From Deinococcus malanensis (GTDB taxonomy: Bacteria; Deinococcota; Deinococci; Deinococcales; Deinococcaceae): a DNA stretch of 64,000 nt. Numbering within the stretch: the stretch's first letter is position 1; each line of letters starts with the position of its first letter. Where the stretch lies: positions 62,595-126,594 of the forward strand of contig NZ_BMPP01000006.1 in assembly GCF_014647655.1 (NCBI RefSeq), given 5' to 3'. The notes beneath the pieces were generated by a model. It saw only the letters and a list, made by a program, of their open reading frames with translations. It ran no database searches and was not told the DNA's origin. Below, one piece after another: positions 54,541 to 63,908 of the stretch. The translations under genes and the position numbers were made by a program.

Positions 54541-56226
54541 CGCCTTAACGTCTGCCTGCAGCGATTCCAGCCGGGCGCGCAGTTCGGCAGCGCGGGTCTG
54601 GGCGGCGGCCAGACGCACCTGCTCCTGCTCGGTAAAACGGGTGTAGGGGCTGATCGCGTCGCGCAGGCGCGAGTCGGCACGCTCCTGCTCGCGTTCGTAT
54701 TCGCGCCGGACGATCTGCTCCAGGGCCAGGCGCAGGTCACTGACCTTCTGCCGCAGCTGCCGGTGGGCCTGCAGGCGCTTGTTGGGCAGCACGAACAGAC
54801 CCAGGCTGCCCAGCGTCAGGCCCGCCAGGATGCCGCCGGTAAAATCCAGGGCCGTGGCTCCGATCAGGGCGCCGACGCCGGCCCCGATGCCGATTCCACC
54901 GGCCAGACCACCCACCGCGCCCTTCATGGCGTCCTCGGCGTCGCGGGAAAGCTGCCGGCCGAGTTCCTGCTCGGTCGTGTTTTCCAGGTGATCCCGCGCC
55001 GAGCCGGCGATGCCCTCCAGCAGCGCGCCACGGTCGTAAGAAAAGCGGGTCCGCGCCACCTCATTACTGGGCTGGCGGCGAATCAGGAAGGCCTGGACAT
55101 CCTCCCAGAAATGCAGGTTGGCCTCGACAAACCGGTCGATCATGTTGCCGAACTGCCGGTCGATGGCGTCTGGCAGGTCGCCAACCGCCTCACGCCGGAA
55201 CTCGTCCTCGATGGCGCGGCTGTTGATCAGGCCGCGCAGGTTGGAAAACCGCAGCTTGTCGTCAATGAAGCGGTCGGCCCGCACCTCGAATTCGCTCAGC
55301 AATCGCCCAATGCGGTTGAGCTGCCCGTCGAGTTCCCCCAGCATGGTTTCACGGTGGTGTTCGCGCTGGGCTTCCAGGTCGCGAAGGACACTCAGGTCCT
55401 CGGTCAGGGTCCGGCGCGCGGCGTCGGCGCGGGCCTCCTCGCCGCTCAGCAGTTCTCCGGTCGTAGCCAGGGGATTGGCCAGTTTCAGGCGGGTGCGCTC
55501 GGTTTCCGAGAGCCGCATCTTCAGAATTTCACGCAGGGCATGGAAGCCTGGGTCACCGCCACGCTGCTCACCGCGTGCACTGATCATCAGCACCGGCGGG
55601 GTCAACCCCAGCACGCCGCGCGCGCCGTTTTCCACGAACTCACGGACCTGTCCCTTCTGCTCCGGGGTCTCCAGCAGGTCGGCCTTGTTGACCACCATGA
55701 TCACCTGCCGGCCCCAGCGGGCTGCCAGGGACAGGAACTGCCGCTCGGACTCGGTAAAGGGCCGGTCGGCACTGGTCAGGAACAGCACCAGGTCCGCTCG
55801 GGGCAGGAAGCCTTCGGTAAGCGCCTGATGCTGGCGGATAATCGCGTTGGTCCCGGGCGTATCCACCAGCGCCACCCCTTCGAGACTGGGCAGCGGGTAG
55901 GTCAGCCGGCTGACGAAAGGGTCACGCGTGGGCTCCATCTGTCCGGGTTGCTCTCCGTGCACCAGCACATAGATGCGGTCGGTGGTGGGCGTGACGCCCT
56001 CAGGGAGAACCTGGGCACCCAGCAGCGCGTTGACGAAGCTGCTCTTGCCGGCATTGAACTCCCCGACCACGACCAGCAGAAAGGTTTCGTCCAGCGCGCG
56101 CGCGGCGGTTCGGGCATGGTCCATCACCTCGGGCGGGGCGCCGTGCACCTCCAGAAAGGCCTGCACGTCGCTCAGCAGCGCCCGTTCACGGGAAAGTAGG
56201 TCCTGCACGCGGTCAGAGACGAGCAT
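54532..56226 (-). CDS. Dynamin-like GTPase, 564 aa
   Basis: G1 VVGEFNAGKSSFVNALLG, G2-region Thr (GVTPTTDRI), G3 VDTPGTNAI and G4 MVVNKADLLE are all present. A long helical stalk follows. Near residues 440-485 a Gly-rich hydrophobic pair (GGLAGGIGIGAGVGALIG, GGILAGLTLGSLGLFVL) would insert into membrane, and a C-terminal coiled coil closes the protein. Bacterial dynamin-like proteins remodel or protect membranes. The ATG at 56226 is used, not 56283. Confidence 0.92.
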   Translation of the reverse strand: MLVSDRVQDLLSRERALLSDVQAFLEVHGAPPEVMDHARTAARALDETFLLVVVGEFNAGKSSFVNALLGAQVLPEGVTPTTDRIYVLVHGEQPGQMEPTRDPFVSRLTYPLPSLEGVALVDTPGTNAIIRQHQALTEGFLPRADLVLFLTSADRPFTESERQFLSLAARWGRQVIMVVNKADLLETPEQKGQVREFVENGARGVLGLTPPVLMISARGEQRGGDPGFHALREILKMRLSETERTRLKLANPLATTGELLSGEEARADAARRTLTEDLSVLRDLEAQREHHRETMLGELDGQLNRIGRLLSEFEVRADRFIDDKLRFSNLRGLINSRAIEDEFRREAVGDLPDAIDRQFGNMIDRFVEANLHFWEDVQAFLIRRQPSNEVARTRFSYDRGALLEGIAGSARDHLENTTEQELGRQLSRDAEDAMKGAVGGLAGGIGIGAGVGALIGATALDFTGGILAGLTLGSLGLFVLPNKRLQAHRQLRQKVSDLRLALEQIVRREYEREQERADSRLRDAISPYTRFTEQEQVRLAAAQTRAAELRARLESLQADVKALG

Positions 56227-56341
56227 ATGCCCCTCAGCGTACCTGTGCCGGGCCCGCGCGGCCTTAGCCTTTCGTGCACGCAAGGGGCAGCTACACCCCA
56301 GGACGGCTAATCATGTCGCTTTATTTTTTACAGTATTAGGC

Positions 56342-56347
56342 TAAAGT
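56342..56347 (+). promoter_or_regulatory. Leaderless-type -10 box of the acyltransferase gene
   Basis: TAAAGT lies 7 nt before the ATG at 56355; an AT-rich tract precedes it. Confidence 0.55.
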
Positions 56348-56354
56348 GAAACCT

Positions 56355-57245
56355 ATGACGTGGCTCAAGCCTGTACAAATAGACACGGGCGCGCAGGCGA
56401 CCTTCAACGAGTTCCTGCGGGACCTGGAGGCCCGGCTCCTCGACCCCGCCACGGACCGCCACATGCTGACCCGCGATCTGCTGGCCCAGACGATGTATGC
56501 CCGCAGCTACCCTGACCTGCTGGCCGACGCGCCGCTGGCGGCCCTGAACCTCGACCCCCGCAACGTGACCTTTGAAGCCGAGTACTACATGGCCACGGAC
56601 GCCGAAAAATTTGCAGCCGTCAAGCCACTGCTGTGGCTGTGGAAGAACCTCGACCTGACGCCGCTGGGCCAGAATCCGGTGACCGGCATTCCGGTGCGCC
56701 GCCTGCTGGCCGAGCGGATCTTCAGGCGGGTGGGCCGCAACTTCAAGTGCTGGCAGAATGTGGAGTTCAGCGTCGGGTACAACATGGAAGTTGGGGACGA
56801 TGTCGTCGTTCACCGCCACGTGCTGCTCGACGACATCGGCGGCATCGAACTGCACGACGGAGCCAGCATCAGCGACTACGTGAACGTCTACAGCCACACC
56901 CACAGTGTGCTCGACGGCCCGGACGTGACCCTGCGCCGGACCGTGATCGGCCGCGGCGCACGCATCACGTACCACAGCACCATCCTGGCCGGCAGCGTGG
57001 TCAGCGACGACGCCATGCTGGCCACGCACGCCCTGCTGCGCGGCGACATTCCGCCGCACGGCATCGCCATGGGCCTCCCCGCCCGCACCACCCGCTACAA
57101 GATCCGCCCCAAGCTGGACGTTCACGTTGACGCCCGCACCCATCCTCACGACGCTGGTCGCAAGGCCAACCCACAGTTTCCCGATCCCACCCCCAACCAG
57201 ACCCGCACGACGGCAGAGGCTGATCTGGTGACCAGCGAGCGCTGA
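56355..57245 (+). CDS. LbH-type acyltransferase, 296 aa
   Basis: Left-handed beta-helix hexapeptide pattern (NVEFSVGYNMEVGDDVVVHRHV, IELHDGASISDYVNVYSHTH, VIGRGARITYHSTILAG) with a terminal GIAMGLPARTTRYK, typical of maltose or sugar O-acetyltransferases. The N-terminal 120 residues are helical. The start is ATG 56355, preceded by TAAAGT; a GTG at 56346 is unlikely. Substrate unknown. Confidence 0.88.
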   Translation: MTWLKPVQIDTGAQATFNEFLRDLEARLLDPATDRHMLTRDLLAQTMYARSYPDLLADAPLAALNLDPRNVTFEAEYYMATDAEKFAAVKPLLWLWKNLDLTPLGQNPVTGIPVRRLLAERIFRRVGRNFKCWQNVEFSVGYNMEVGDDVVVHRHVLLDDIGGIELHDGASISDYVNVYSHTHSVLDGPDVTLRRTVIGRGARITYHSTILAGSVVSDDAMLATHALLRGDIPPHGIAMGLPARTTRYKIRPKLDVHVDARTHPHDAGRKANPQFPDPTPNQTRTTAEADLVTSER

Positions 57246-57277
57246 AGCGATCTGGCCCGATCCTGTTCCAGAACGAT

Positions 57278-57300
57278 GGACCCGGCAAATGGCCGGGTCC
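57278..57300 (+). terminator. Terminator after the acyltransferase
   Basis: GGACCCGGC pairs with GCCGGGTCC around a 5-nt loop and is followed by a T run. Confidence 0.85.
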
Positions 57301-57316
57301 ACTTTTTGCAGGTGGC

Positions 57317-57997
57317 CTACAGCTCTGTGGTGTCCCCCGGGCTGAGGACGCGCACATCGACCCCCTGCGCCTGTCCCTCGCGGGCAAAGACCTGGGGGTC
57401 ACCGGTCAGGGGCGGGAAGGTCGCGTAGTGCATGGGGATGGCCACGCGGGGGCGCAGCAGTTCCAGACAGCGCGCCGCTTCTTCCGGGCCCATCGTGAAA
57501 TGGTCGCCGATAGGCAGAATTGCGGCGTCCAGCCCCCGGTCGCCGATCAGCCGCATGTCACTGAACAGACAGGTGTCGCCAGCATGGTAGAGGCGCTTGT
57601 CCCCCATCTCGACCACAAGACCGGTGGGCATCCCGCCGTAGGTGCCGTCTGGAAAGGAGCTGCTATGCCACGCCGGCGTCAGCGTCACGCTGCCCCACTC
57701 AGCCCGGTAGGTGCCGCCGATGTTCATACCCACGGCCTGCGCTGCCCCGTGCTGCTGGGCGTAACCGCCGATTTCAGCCGTCCCGATCACGGGTATACCC
57801 GCGCGGCCAAAGTCCAGGGCGTTACCCCAGTGGTCCCCGTGCGCATGGCTGATCAGCACGGCGTCCACTTGCCACGACAGCGCCTCGTCCAGCGTGACCG
57901 GGCACAGGGGGTTGCCCTGTAGAAAGGGATCAATCAGCACACGGTGATTACCGGCCTGCAACAGGAATGCGCTCTGGCCCAGAAAACGAATCTGCAT
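57317..57997 (-). CDS. MBL-fold metal-dependent hydrolase (UPF0173-like), 226 aa
   Basis: Motifs FLGQSAFLL, VLISHAHGDHWGN (metal ligands), LYHAGDTCLFSDM and AIPMHYATFP match UPF0173-type hydrolases. AGGAGG precedes the ATG closely. Substrate unknown. It is divergent from the cdaA gene. Confidence 0.92.
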   Translation of the reverse strand: MQIRFLGQSAFLLQAGNHRVLIDPFLQGNPLCPVTLDEALSWQVDAVLISHAHGDHWGNALDFGRAGIPVIGTAEIGGYAQQHGAAQAVGMNIGGTYRAEWGSVTLTPAWHSSSFPDGTYGGMPTGLVVEMGDKRLYHAGDTCLFSDMRLIGDRGLDAAILPIGDHFTMGPEEAARCLELLRPRVAIPMHYATFPPLTGDPQVFAREGQAQGVDVRVLSPGDTTEL

Positions 57998-58125
57998 GTC
58001 ATCCTCCTTGGTTCTTCAGTCTCAGGAGGCAAGTTTAACGGTTGGTCAGGTTGCAGACCGTATAGTAGGCGCGCGTCAATCCATTTCCCCGTCTTGTTGC
58101 ATTGAAAAGGAGTCTTTTCCGCCCC

Positions 58126-58980
58126 ATGCTCACACCGTTCGGTCAGGTCAATGTCCAGGATGTTCTGGACATGCTCCTGGTCGCGTTCCTGGTGTATCAG
58201 GGCTATCTGCTGGTGGTCGGCACCCGGGCGGTGAACGTGCTGCGCGGCATCCTGGTGTTTGCCGGGGTCTGGTTGGTGGCCGAGGTCATGGGCCTGACCA
58301 CCCTGAGTTATCTGCTCAGCCGAGCCGGCACGGTAGGCCTGTTCGCGCTGGTGGTGCTGTTTCAGCCGGAGCTGCGCGCCGCGCTGGAGCGGGTCGGGCG
58401 CCCGCGTGGGCGCGACGTGGCCGAGGGTGGGGTGGTGCTGCAGGATCTGGCGCGGGCCATGGAGCGCCTTGCCGAGCGCAAGACCGGCGCGCTGATTGCC
58501 ATCTAGCGCAAGACGCCACTGGGCGAATACGCCGCGACGGGGGTGCGGCTCGACGCGATGGTCAGTGTGCCGTTTCTCGAAGCGCTGTTCGCCCGCAATG
58601 CCCCCCTGCATGATGGTGGCGTCATTCTGCAAAGCTCGCGGGTGGTGGCCGCCGGGTGTCTGTTTCCGCTGCAGTCCAGTGACGGCACCTACCGCCGCTA
58701 CGGTACACGCCACCGCGCGGCCATCGGTCTGTCCGAATTGACCGACGCGGTGGTGCTGGTGGTCAGTGAGGAGCGGGGCAGCATGCGGATTGCCCTGGCC
58801 GGGCAGCTGGGACCTGACCTCAACGGCACCGAGTTGCGCGAGCAGCTGCGCACCCTGGTCTACGACCGTCAGGTGCCGGTGAGCCGCCTGGACCGGATAT
58901 CTGATGAGGCTGCTCCGGTCATGGCACCTGAGCCGGGCAGCCCCACTTCCACTGACGCTCAGCCCCGGGAGCGGGCGTGA
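58126..58980 (+). pseudogene. cdaA: Diadenylate cyclase CdaA interrupted by an in-frame TAG
   Basis: CdaA makes c-di-AMP from ATP at the membrane. Residues 1-80 form three membrane spans, then LERVGRPRGRDVAE. The frame hits TAG at 58504-58506 and continues in the same frame as RKTPLGEYAATGV to 58980, with the catalytic LHDGGVILQ and GTRHRAAIG motifs. In the family this position is a conserved Glu (IAIERxTPLGEY), so GAG became TAG. The two halves would make 284 aa if read through. A truncated catalytic half could start at ATG 58558 or GTG 58543, but it lacks the membrane part. The 3' end overlaps cdaR by 4 nt. Sequencing error, nonsense mutation and recoding are all possible. Confidence 0.85.
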
Positions 58981-60032
58981 GGGGGCCGGGCGGACCGGAG
59001 CTGCACTGGGCCCGGGTGCGGCGCTGGATGGAGCCCCGCTATATCACGACCCGCGCCCTGCACAACCTGCCGCAGAAGCTGCTGGCCATGCTGATCTCGG
59101 TGGCACTGTGGCTGGTGGCTACCGCCGACCGGCGGGTGAATGTGGAGCAGGGCTATGACGTTCCGGTCACGGTGCGTGACACCACCGGCGGGCGCGGCAC
59201 CCGGGCCACCAGCGCCCTGAACCCGGCCACGGTTCGCGTCACGCTGTCCGGGCGGCCAGAACGGCTGCGGCAGCTGAATGCCAAGAACATCGAAGCGACA
59301 GTGGACGTGACGGGGGTGCCTGAAGGCAGCTTTACACGCCCGGTGCAGATCTCGGCCCCCACTGAAACCACACTGACCCGTCAGGACCCGGACAAGGTGC
59401 AGGGCTTCGTGGACACCCAGTTGACCCGCACCCTTCCAGTGACCCTGGGCGTGGCCACTCCCGCGGAATCGAGCCTGCCCCGCTATACCGTTTCTCCCGC
59501 CGAGGCCAGTGTGAGCGGTCCTGGCCGGGTCGTGGGCACTGTCAGCCAGGTGGTGACCAGTCCCTCGGTGATTCCAGCTGGTGCCGAACGGGAACTTCCC
59601 CTGATTGCCCTCGACGCCCAGGGGCGGCCGGTCCAGGGCCTGATGATGCAGCCCTCCACAGTCACAGTCCGCCGCCTGGACACGGGCGATCTGCCAGTCA
59701 AGAGCCTCCCGGTCATGCTGGACCCGCCGCCTGCGGGCCTGAAAGTCACATCGTCCAGTGTGCAGCCCAGCAATGTCCGTCTGGTCGCGGCCCCAGAACT
59801 GCTTTCCCGCCTGCGTGAGGTAGCAGGCTCGGTCACTTACCGTCCCGGAACCTACACCGCGCCGGTGACCCTGCGGCTGCCCGCTGGCGCCCAGGCCCTG
59901 GAGGAGGTCACGGTACGGCTGACGGTCGTGACCGCCCGTCCCGTGGCAGTCCCTGCCACACCAGCAGCCCCCGCTGCGCGCGAACCCGGCACGGCGCCCA
60001 CACCTCCACCGGCCCGCCCCCCCGCACCCTGA
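58977..60032 (+). CDS. cdaR: CdaR/YbbR-like regulator of diadenylate cyclase, 351 aa
   Basis: One N-terminal membrane anchor (LLAMLISVALWLVATAD) precedes repeated YbbR domains of about 80 residues (VRVTLSGRPERLRQLNAKNI is the clearest), and the C-terminus is Ala/Pro rich. The GTG overlaps the cdaA stop, the standard cdaA-cdaR pair. It normally modulates CdaA. It is intact even though cdaA is interrupted, which argues against long-term loss of the pathway. Confidence 0.9.
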   Translation: MRGPGGPELHWARVRRWMEPRYITTRALHNLPQKLLAMLISVALWLVATADRRVNVEQGYDVPVTVRDTTGGRGTRATSALNPATVRVTLSGRPERLRQLNAKNIEATVDVTGVPEGSFTRPVQISAPTETTLTRQDPDKVQGFVDTQLTRTLPVTLGVATPAESSLPRYTVSPAEASVSGPGRVVGTVSQVVTSPSVIPAGAERELPLIALDAQGRPVQGLMMQPSTVTVRRLDTGDLPVKSLPVMLDPPPAGLKVTSSSVQPSNVRLVAAPELLSRLREVAGSVTYRPGTYTAPVTLRLPAGAQALEEVTVRLTVVTARPVAVPATPAAPAAREPGTAPTPPPARPPAP

Positions 60033-60081
60033 AGCAGGCCTGTTCATTTCATTAGTGATGCATCAGACGGCTGGCCGGGCC

Positions 60082-60837
60082 ATGAGCGTATACTCTGCTT
60101 ATGATGTGGGGCAGCGGCCACATAAGCGCGTGACGACCGAGGTGCTGTCTCCTGAACACAGCCTGCTGGACTGGCTGGTATGGGAAGACAGGGTCCGGCT
60201 GATGGTTCGTCCACGTCGCTTCGAACATGTGCTGCGCGTGGCAGAACTCGCGCGGCATATTGCGCTGGCCAATGGCGCCGACCCTGAGCGCGCCTACGCG
60301 GCGGGCATTCTGCATGACATTGCCCGGGACCTGCCGGATGCTGAGTTGCTGCGGCTGGCTCCACCCGAGTGCAGCATCGACTCGGCCCATCCGCTGGCTC
60401 TGCACGGACGTGCGGCCCGCACCCTGCTGACCCGCTGGGGCTACCACGATCCGGTGGTGCTGGAGGCGGTCGAGGACCACACCACCGGACCGCGCGGCGG
60501 CAACGATGTGTCGGCATGTGTCTATATCGCCGACGTGTCGGAACCCGGGCGCGGGGTCAACGCCGATATCCGTGAACTGGCGCTGGAGGACCTGACAGGC
60601 GCCCTGGAACGGGCCATTGTTTCCAAGGTCACCTATTTGCAGGGCAGGGGCATTCAGGTGCATCCAAGGACGCTGCGGGCCTATTATGCACTGCCCTGCA
60701 TTCAGCAGGAGAGCGAGACCCCCACCATGCCCAAGCCGTCTTCCGAACTTTCTGAACTCACCATGCCCGAATCGTCTTGCGGACAGCCGGACGCCACGCG
60801 GCGTGATCCGGCCCGGCGTGATCCGGCCCGGCCGTGA
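60082..60837 (+). CDS. YqeK-like HD phosphohydrolase (Ap4A hydrolase), about 251 aa
   Basis: HD motif: RRFEHVLRVAELARHIA (His), AYAAGILHDIARDLP (HD), LALHGRAARTLLTRWGY and VEDHTTGPRG, then VYIADVSEPGRG, matching YqeK. YqeK enzymes hydrolyse Ap4A symmetrically. The C-terminal 40 residues are a low-complexity tail with a 15-bp tandem repeat (RRDPARRDPAR). The true start is uncertain: ATG 60082, or downstream GTG 60106 or 60130. The next gene overlaps by 4 nt. Confidence 0.85.
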   Translation: MSVYSAYDVGQRPHKRVTTEVLSPEHSLLDWLVWEDRVRLMVRPRRFEHVLRVAELARHIALANGADPERAYAAGILHDIARDLPDAELLRLAPPECSIDSAHPLALHGRAARTLLTRWGYHDPVVLEAVEDHTTGPRGGNDVSACVYIADVSEPGRGVNADIRELALEDLTGALERAIVSKVTYLQGRGIQVHPRTLRAYYALPCIQQESETPTMPKPSSELSELTMPESSCGQPDATRRDPARRDPARP

Positions 60838-62209
60838 GCCAGAGGGCTACGCCCACGCCACCCCGTTCCCGCCCACTGGCGCTGTTGCGCGCCGCGCAGG
60901 CTTTCGGGTTGAGTGTGGCGGCCATGACCCTGGGGGGACTGGCCCTGGTCAGCGGTGCCGGCGGAACGGCCATGAGCGGTCCAGGCGGCGCCGCACCGGA
61001 ATTTACCGTACTGGTGGCCGGGCGCGACATCGTGTACTGCTATTACCGCCAGCCGTGCAAGGACCAGAACCAGCGCACCGGCCTGACCCAGCCGCCCAAC
61101 ACCGACACCGTGATGCTGGTCAAGGTCAGCGGCACCCAGGTCAAGGTGCTGAGCATTCCCCGTGACACCAACGTGGGCCCCTACGATCCTTCACGCGGCA
61201 GGGGCCAGCAGAAGATCAACATGCAGTACTACCTGCAGGGCCCCGAAGGTCTTCTGCTCGCCGCTGAGACCATCACCGGCGAGCGGGTGGACTCGTACGT
61301 GATTGTCCGCACCGATTACGTGGAACGGGTGATCGATGCACTGGGCGGCCTGGACGTCACGGTACCGGAAGGAGGCATCGAGTGGGTGGATCAGGCGGCG
61401 GGCGTGGATCTCAAGCTCTCACCCGGCGAGCACCACCTGGACGGCAAGACTGGGGTGCTGTTCCTGCGGGTGCGCAAAGGCTTCGGGGACGATTACGGCC
61501 GCATGGACCACCAGAAACAGGCGCTGACCCAGCTTGCGGCCAGGCTCCGGTCCGCCCAGGGGCTGGCAGCGCTGCCCACCATCCTGGGCGGGATCGGCGA
61601 CGGCGTAGAGACCAACCTGGACCTGGGCATGCTGACCTCTCTGCAGCCGTACCTGGGACAGATGAAGCTCTCGTTCGCCACGCTGCCGACCGAACCGATT
61701 CCTGGCACCTTCAACCTGGCTGTCAACCGCGAGCGGCTGGCCGGGCTGTGGGGGGATACGCCCGTTCAGATCAGTGCCACCCGTGAGGCACCGGACGTGA
61801 CACTTAAAGTGGTGGACGCCAGCGGAGCTGACCTGGGGCCAGCCATGGGCCGGGCTCTGCAGGCCCTGGGCTACGCGAAGGTTGATCTGGAGTCCGCCCC
61901 GGCCAGCCGGGAGCCCAGCCAGGTTTTCACGACCGACGCCGTGAACGAAGCGAACCTGCTGGCAGACGCGCTGCGTCTGCCACGGCTGCAGGGCGAACGT
62001 TTTCCGGTCCGCAGCGGAGAGGTCGGTATTCTGCTGGGCATGGACGCCCGTGAGTCCCTGGCGGCCCTGCGGGCGCTGGCGGCTACGGATCCTGCGTCCG
62101 GGGCCCAGACCTCTCCGGCGGTACCGTTCCAGTCCTCCTCTTCCCAGAGCTCACCGGCACCGATGCCGACGACACCCTCAGACGCCCCCTCTCAGACCCT
62201 GGAGACCCC

Positions 62210-62213
<4 letters not shown>
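60834..62213 (+). CDS. LytR-CpsA-Psr (LCP) family ligase, 459 aa
   Basis: N-terminal membrane anchor (AAQAFGLSVAAMTLGGLALV), then the LCP core: NTDTVMLVKVS, VLSIPRDTNV (Arg and Asp), INMQYYLQGPEGLLLAAETI and LFLRVRKGFGDDYGRMDHQKQ. A C-terminal LytR_C-like domain begins near 315, and the tail is a Ser/Pro-rich linker. These enzymes attach glycopolymers to the cell wall. The GTG overlaps the yqeK stop. Confidence 0.9.
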
Positions 62214-62575
<362 letters not shown>

Positions 62576-62593
62576 ACCAATTATGAAAATTCA

Positions 62594-62626
62594 GAGTGCG
62601 CCGCCCGGCATGCGGGCGGCGCACTC
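62594..62626 (+). terminator. Terminator after rsfS
   Basis: GAGTGCGCCGCCCG pairs with CGGGCGGCGCACTC (about 14 bp), ending the operon. Confidence 0.9.
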
Positions 62627-62773
62627 GCCTGGTCGGTTCACAACCGTTTTACACCCAACGCCGTGTATCGGGGCACTCTGGCCACCTGGGAATAGTGGCA
62701 GAAGCATATAAAGAGACGGGCTGCGCGGTATGGATCTTTCCGCGGCGCTGCCCTGGCTGTGACGCACGCCGTA

Positions 62774-63247
62774 TTATCCTGCCGACATTGCCCGCGCCAC
62801 GCTGCCGGGCAGCTCACGGGCCACACGCTCCAGGGTACGGCTGGCCGCGGCCCCCACCATTTTTTCGAAGGCCGCGCCTCCCCAGCCTTCTGCTTCCGGC
62901 ACCGCCAGATGGGCGCTGAACTGAAAGTCGAAGTGCACCTCTGCGCTTTCTTTAGCCCGGGCCTGACCACTGACCTCGACCCAGGCACGTTCACCGGCAA
63001 GCAGCTCCGGAACCAGTTCAGCCCCCTCAGAGGTCAACTGCAGTCGGCTGACAAACGGCAGATCCACCTCACCCAGGATGGGCACCGTAACCACCAGTTC
63101 GCCGCGCACACCATACCCGTCAGCCTGGAGACCTCGCAGAAAGCGTACCTGGGACAGGGCCACCGCCGGGTCCCGTACAAACGCCAGGGCCTGGGCGTGG
63201 GACCCGGGATGGGTCAGGACAAAGCTCTGCCGGGCGTCGAGAATCAC
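62774..63247 (-). CDS. DUF3809 family protein, 157 aa
   Basis: A protein of mixed strands and helices typical of Deinococcus (DUF3809): RFLRGLQADGYGVRGELVVTV, LPFVSRLQLTSEGAELVPE and a C-terminal helix with AASRTLERVARELPGSVARAM. The fold resembles lipid or polyketide-type binding proteins, but function is not known. It is followed upstream by the DUF3248 gene, 4 nt apart. Confidence 0.85.
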   Translation of the reverse strand: MILDARQSFVLTHPGSHAQALAFVRDPAVALSQVRFLRGLQADGYGVRGELVVTVPILGEVDLPFVSRLQLTSEGAELVPELLAGERAWVEVSGQARAKESAEVHFDFQFSAHLAVPEAEGWGGAAFEKMVGAAASRTLERVARELPGSVARAMSAG

Positions 63248-63251
63248 GCGC

Positions 63252-63512
63252 CTAGTCCACCCACTCGATCACCACACGCCCGCCCTCCAGGGCCGCCTGA
63301 AGCTCCTGGTCGCCAGCGCTGCGCAGCCGGGGCAGGTGGGCAAAGCGCGGCGTGGCCGAGGCGAAGCCCAGACGCACGATCACGTCCTCGCTGACTTCGT
63401 CCTTGCCGATGCGCCATACCAGCTGGCCCCCCAGTGCCTCAAGCTGGCGGGTGAGGTCCGCCGGCAGCACCTGGGCGTCGGCAGGAGGCTCCGGGGGCAG
63501 GGGATCGGTCAT
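63252..63512 (-). CDS. DUF3248 family protein, 86 aa
   Basis: A short Deinococcus-type protein with LVWRIGKDEVSEDVIVRLGF and a C-terminal GGRVVIEWVD. It sits 4 nt before the DUF3809 gene, so the two are probably coexpressed. Role unknown. Confidence 0.85.
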   Translation of the reverse strand: MTDPLPPEPPADAQVLPADLTRQLEALGGQLVWRIGKDEVSEDVIVRLGFASATPRFAHLPRLRSAGDQELQAALEGGRVVIEWVD

Positions 63513-63563
63513 GAGGACATTGTAAGGCCCGGGGCCAGCTGAGGCGCGCTACAACTGAGGTCC

Positions 63564-63845
63564 ATGACTGTTCCCAAGCTGAGCTGGCGAAGCCTGGAAA
63601 CCCGCGTGGGCCTCGACGGTCTGCCGGCCTTTCACCGTGCCTTTCTGACGTGGCGGGGCGTCGAGGGCGCCGACGCCATGCCGCTGCGCCGGGTATCGCA
63701 GCGGGTCGAAGCCGAACTCAACCGTCTGGTTCAGGCCGGGCAGGCGGCGCGGGCAGGCGACGACTGGCTGCTGGTGCCAGGCGCTCTGGCGGAGTTTGCG
63801 GCCGCGCGGCCCTTTGTGTCTGCCGATGGAGCGTTGTTACGCTGA
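63564..63845 (+). CDS. Hypothetical protein, 93 aa
   Basis: A winged-helix-like small protein (LPAFHRAFLTWRGVEGA, LRRVSQRVEAELNRLVQAGQAAR, then DWLLVP). The pattern fits a DNA-binding wing but the match is not firm. It is divergent from the DUF3248 gene and precedes rsmD. Confidence 0.65.
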   Translation: MTVPKLSWRSLETRVGLDGLPAFHRAFLTWRGVEGADAMPLRRVSQRVEAELNRLVQAGQAARAGDDWLLVPGALAEFAAARPFVSADGALLR

Positions 63846-63908
63846 AGGCGATGAGGTGCTTGTCTTGACTTCCGTTGCCTGGCCGCTCAGTCCACAGAGG
63901 CTGACGCC

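Noticed and set aside
58504..58506. Pyrrolysine or other amino-acid recoding at TAG
   Set aside because: The position is a conserved Glu in CdaA, and no pylT-like or suppressor tRNA is visible in the window; a point mutation or error is simpler. Not excluded fully.
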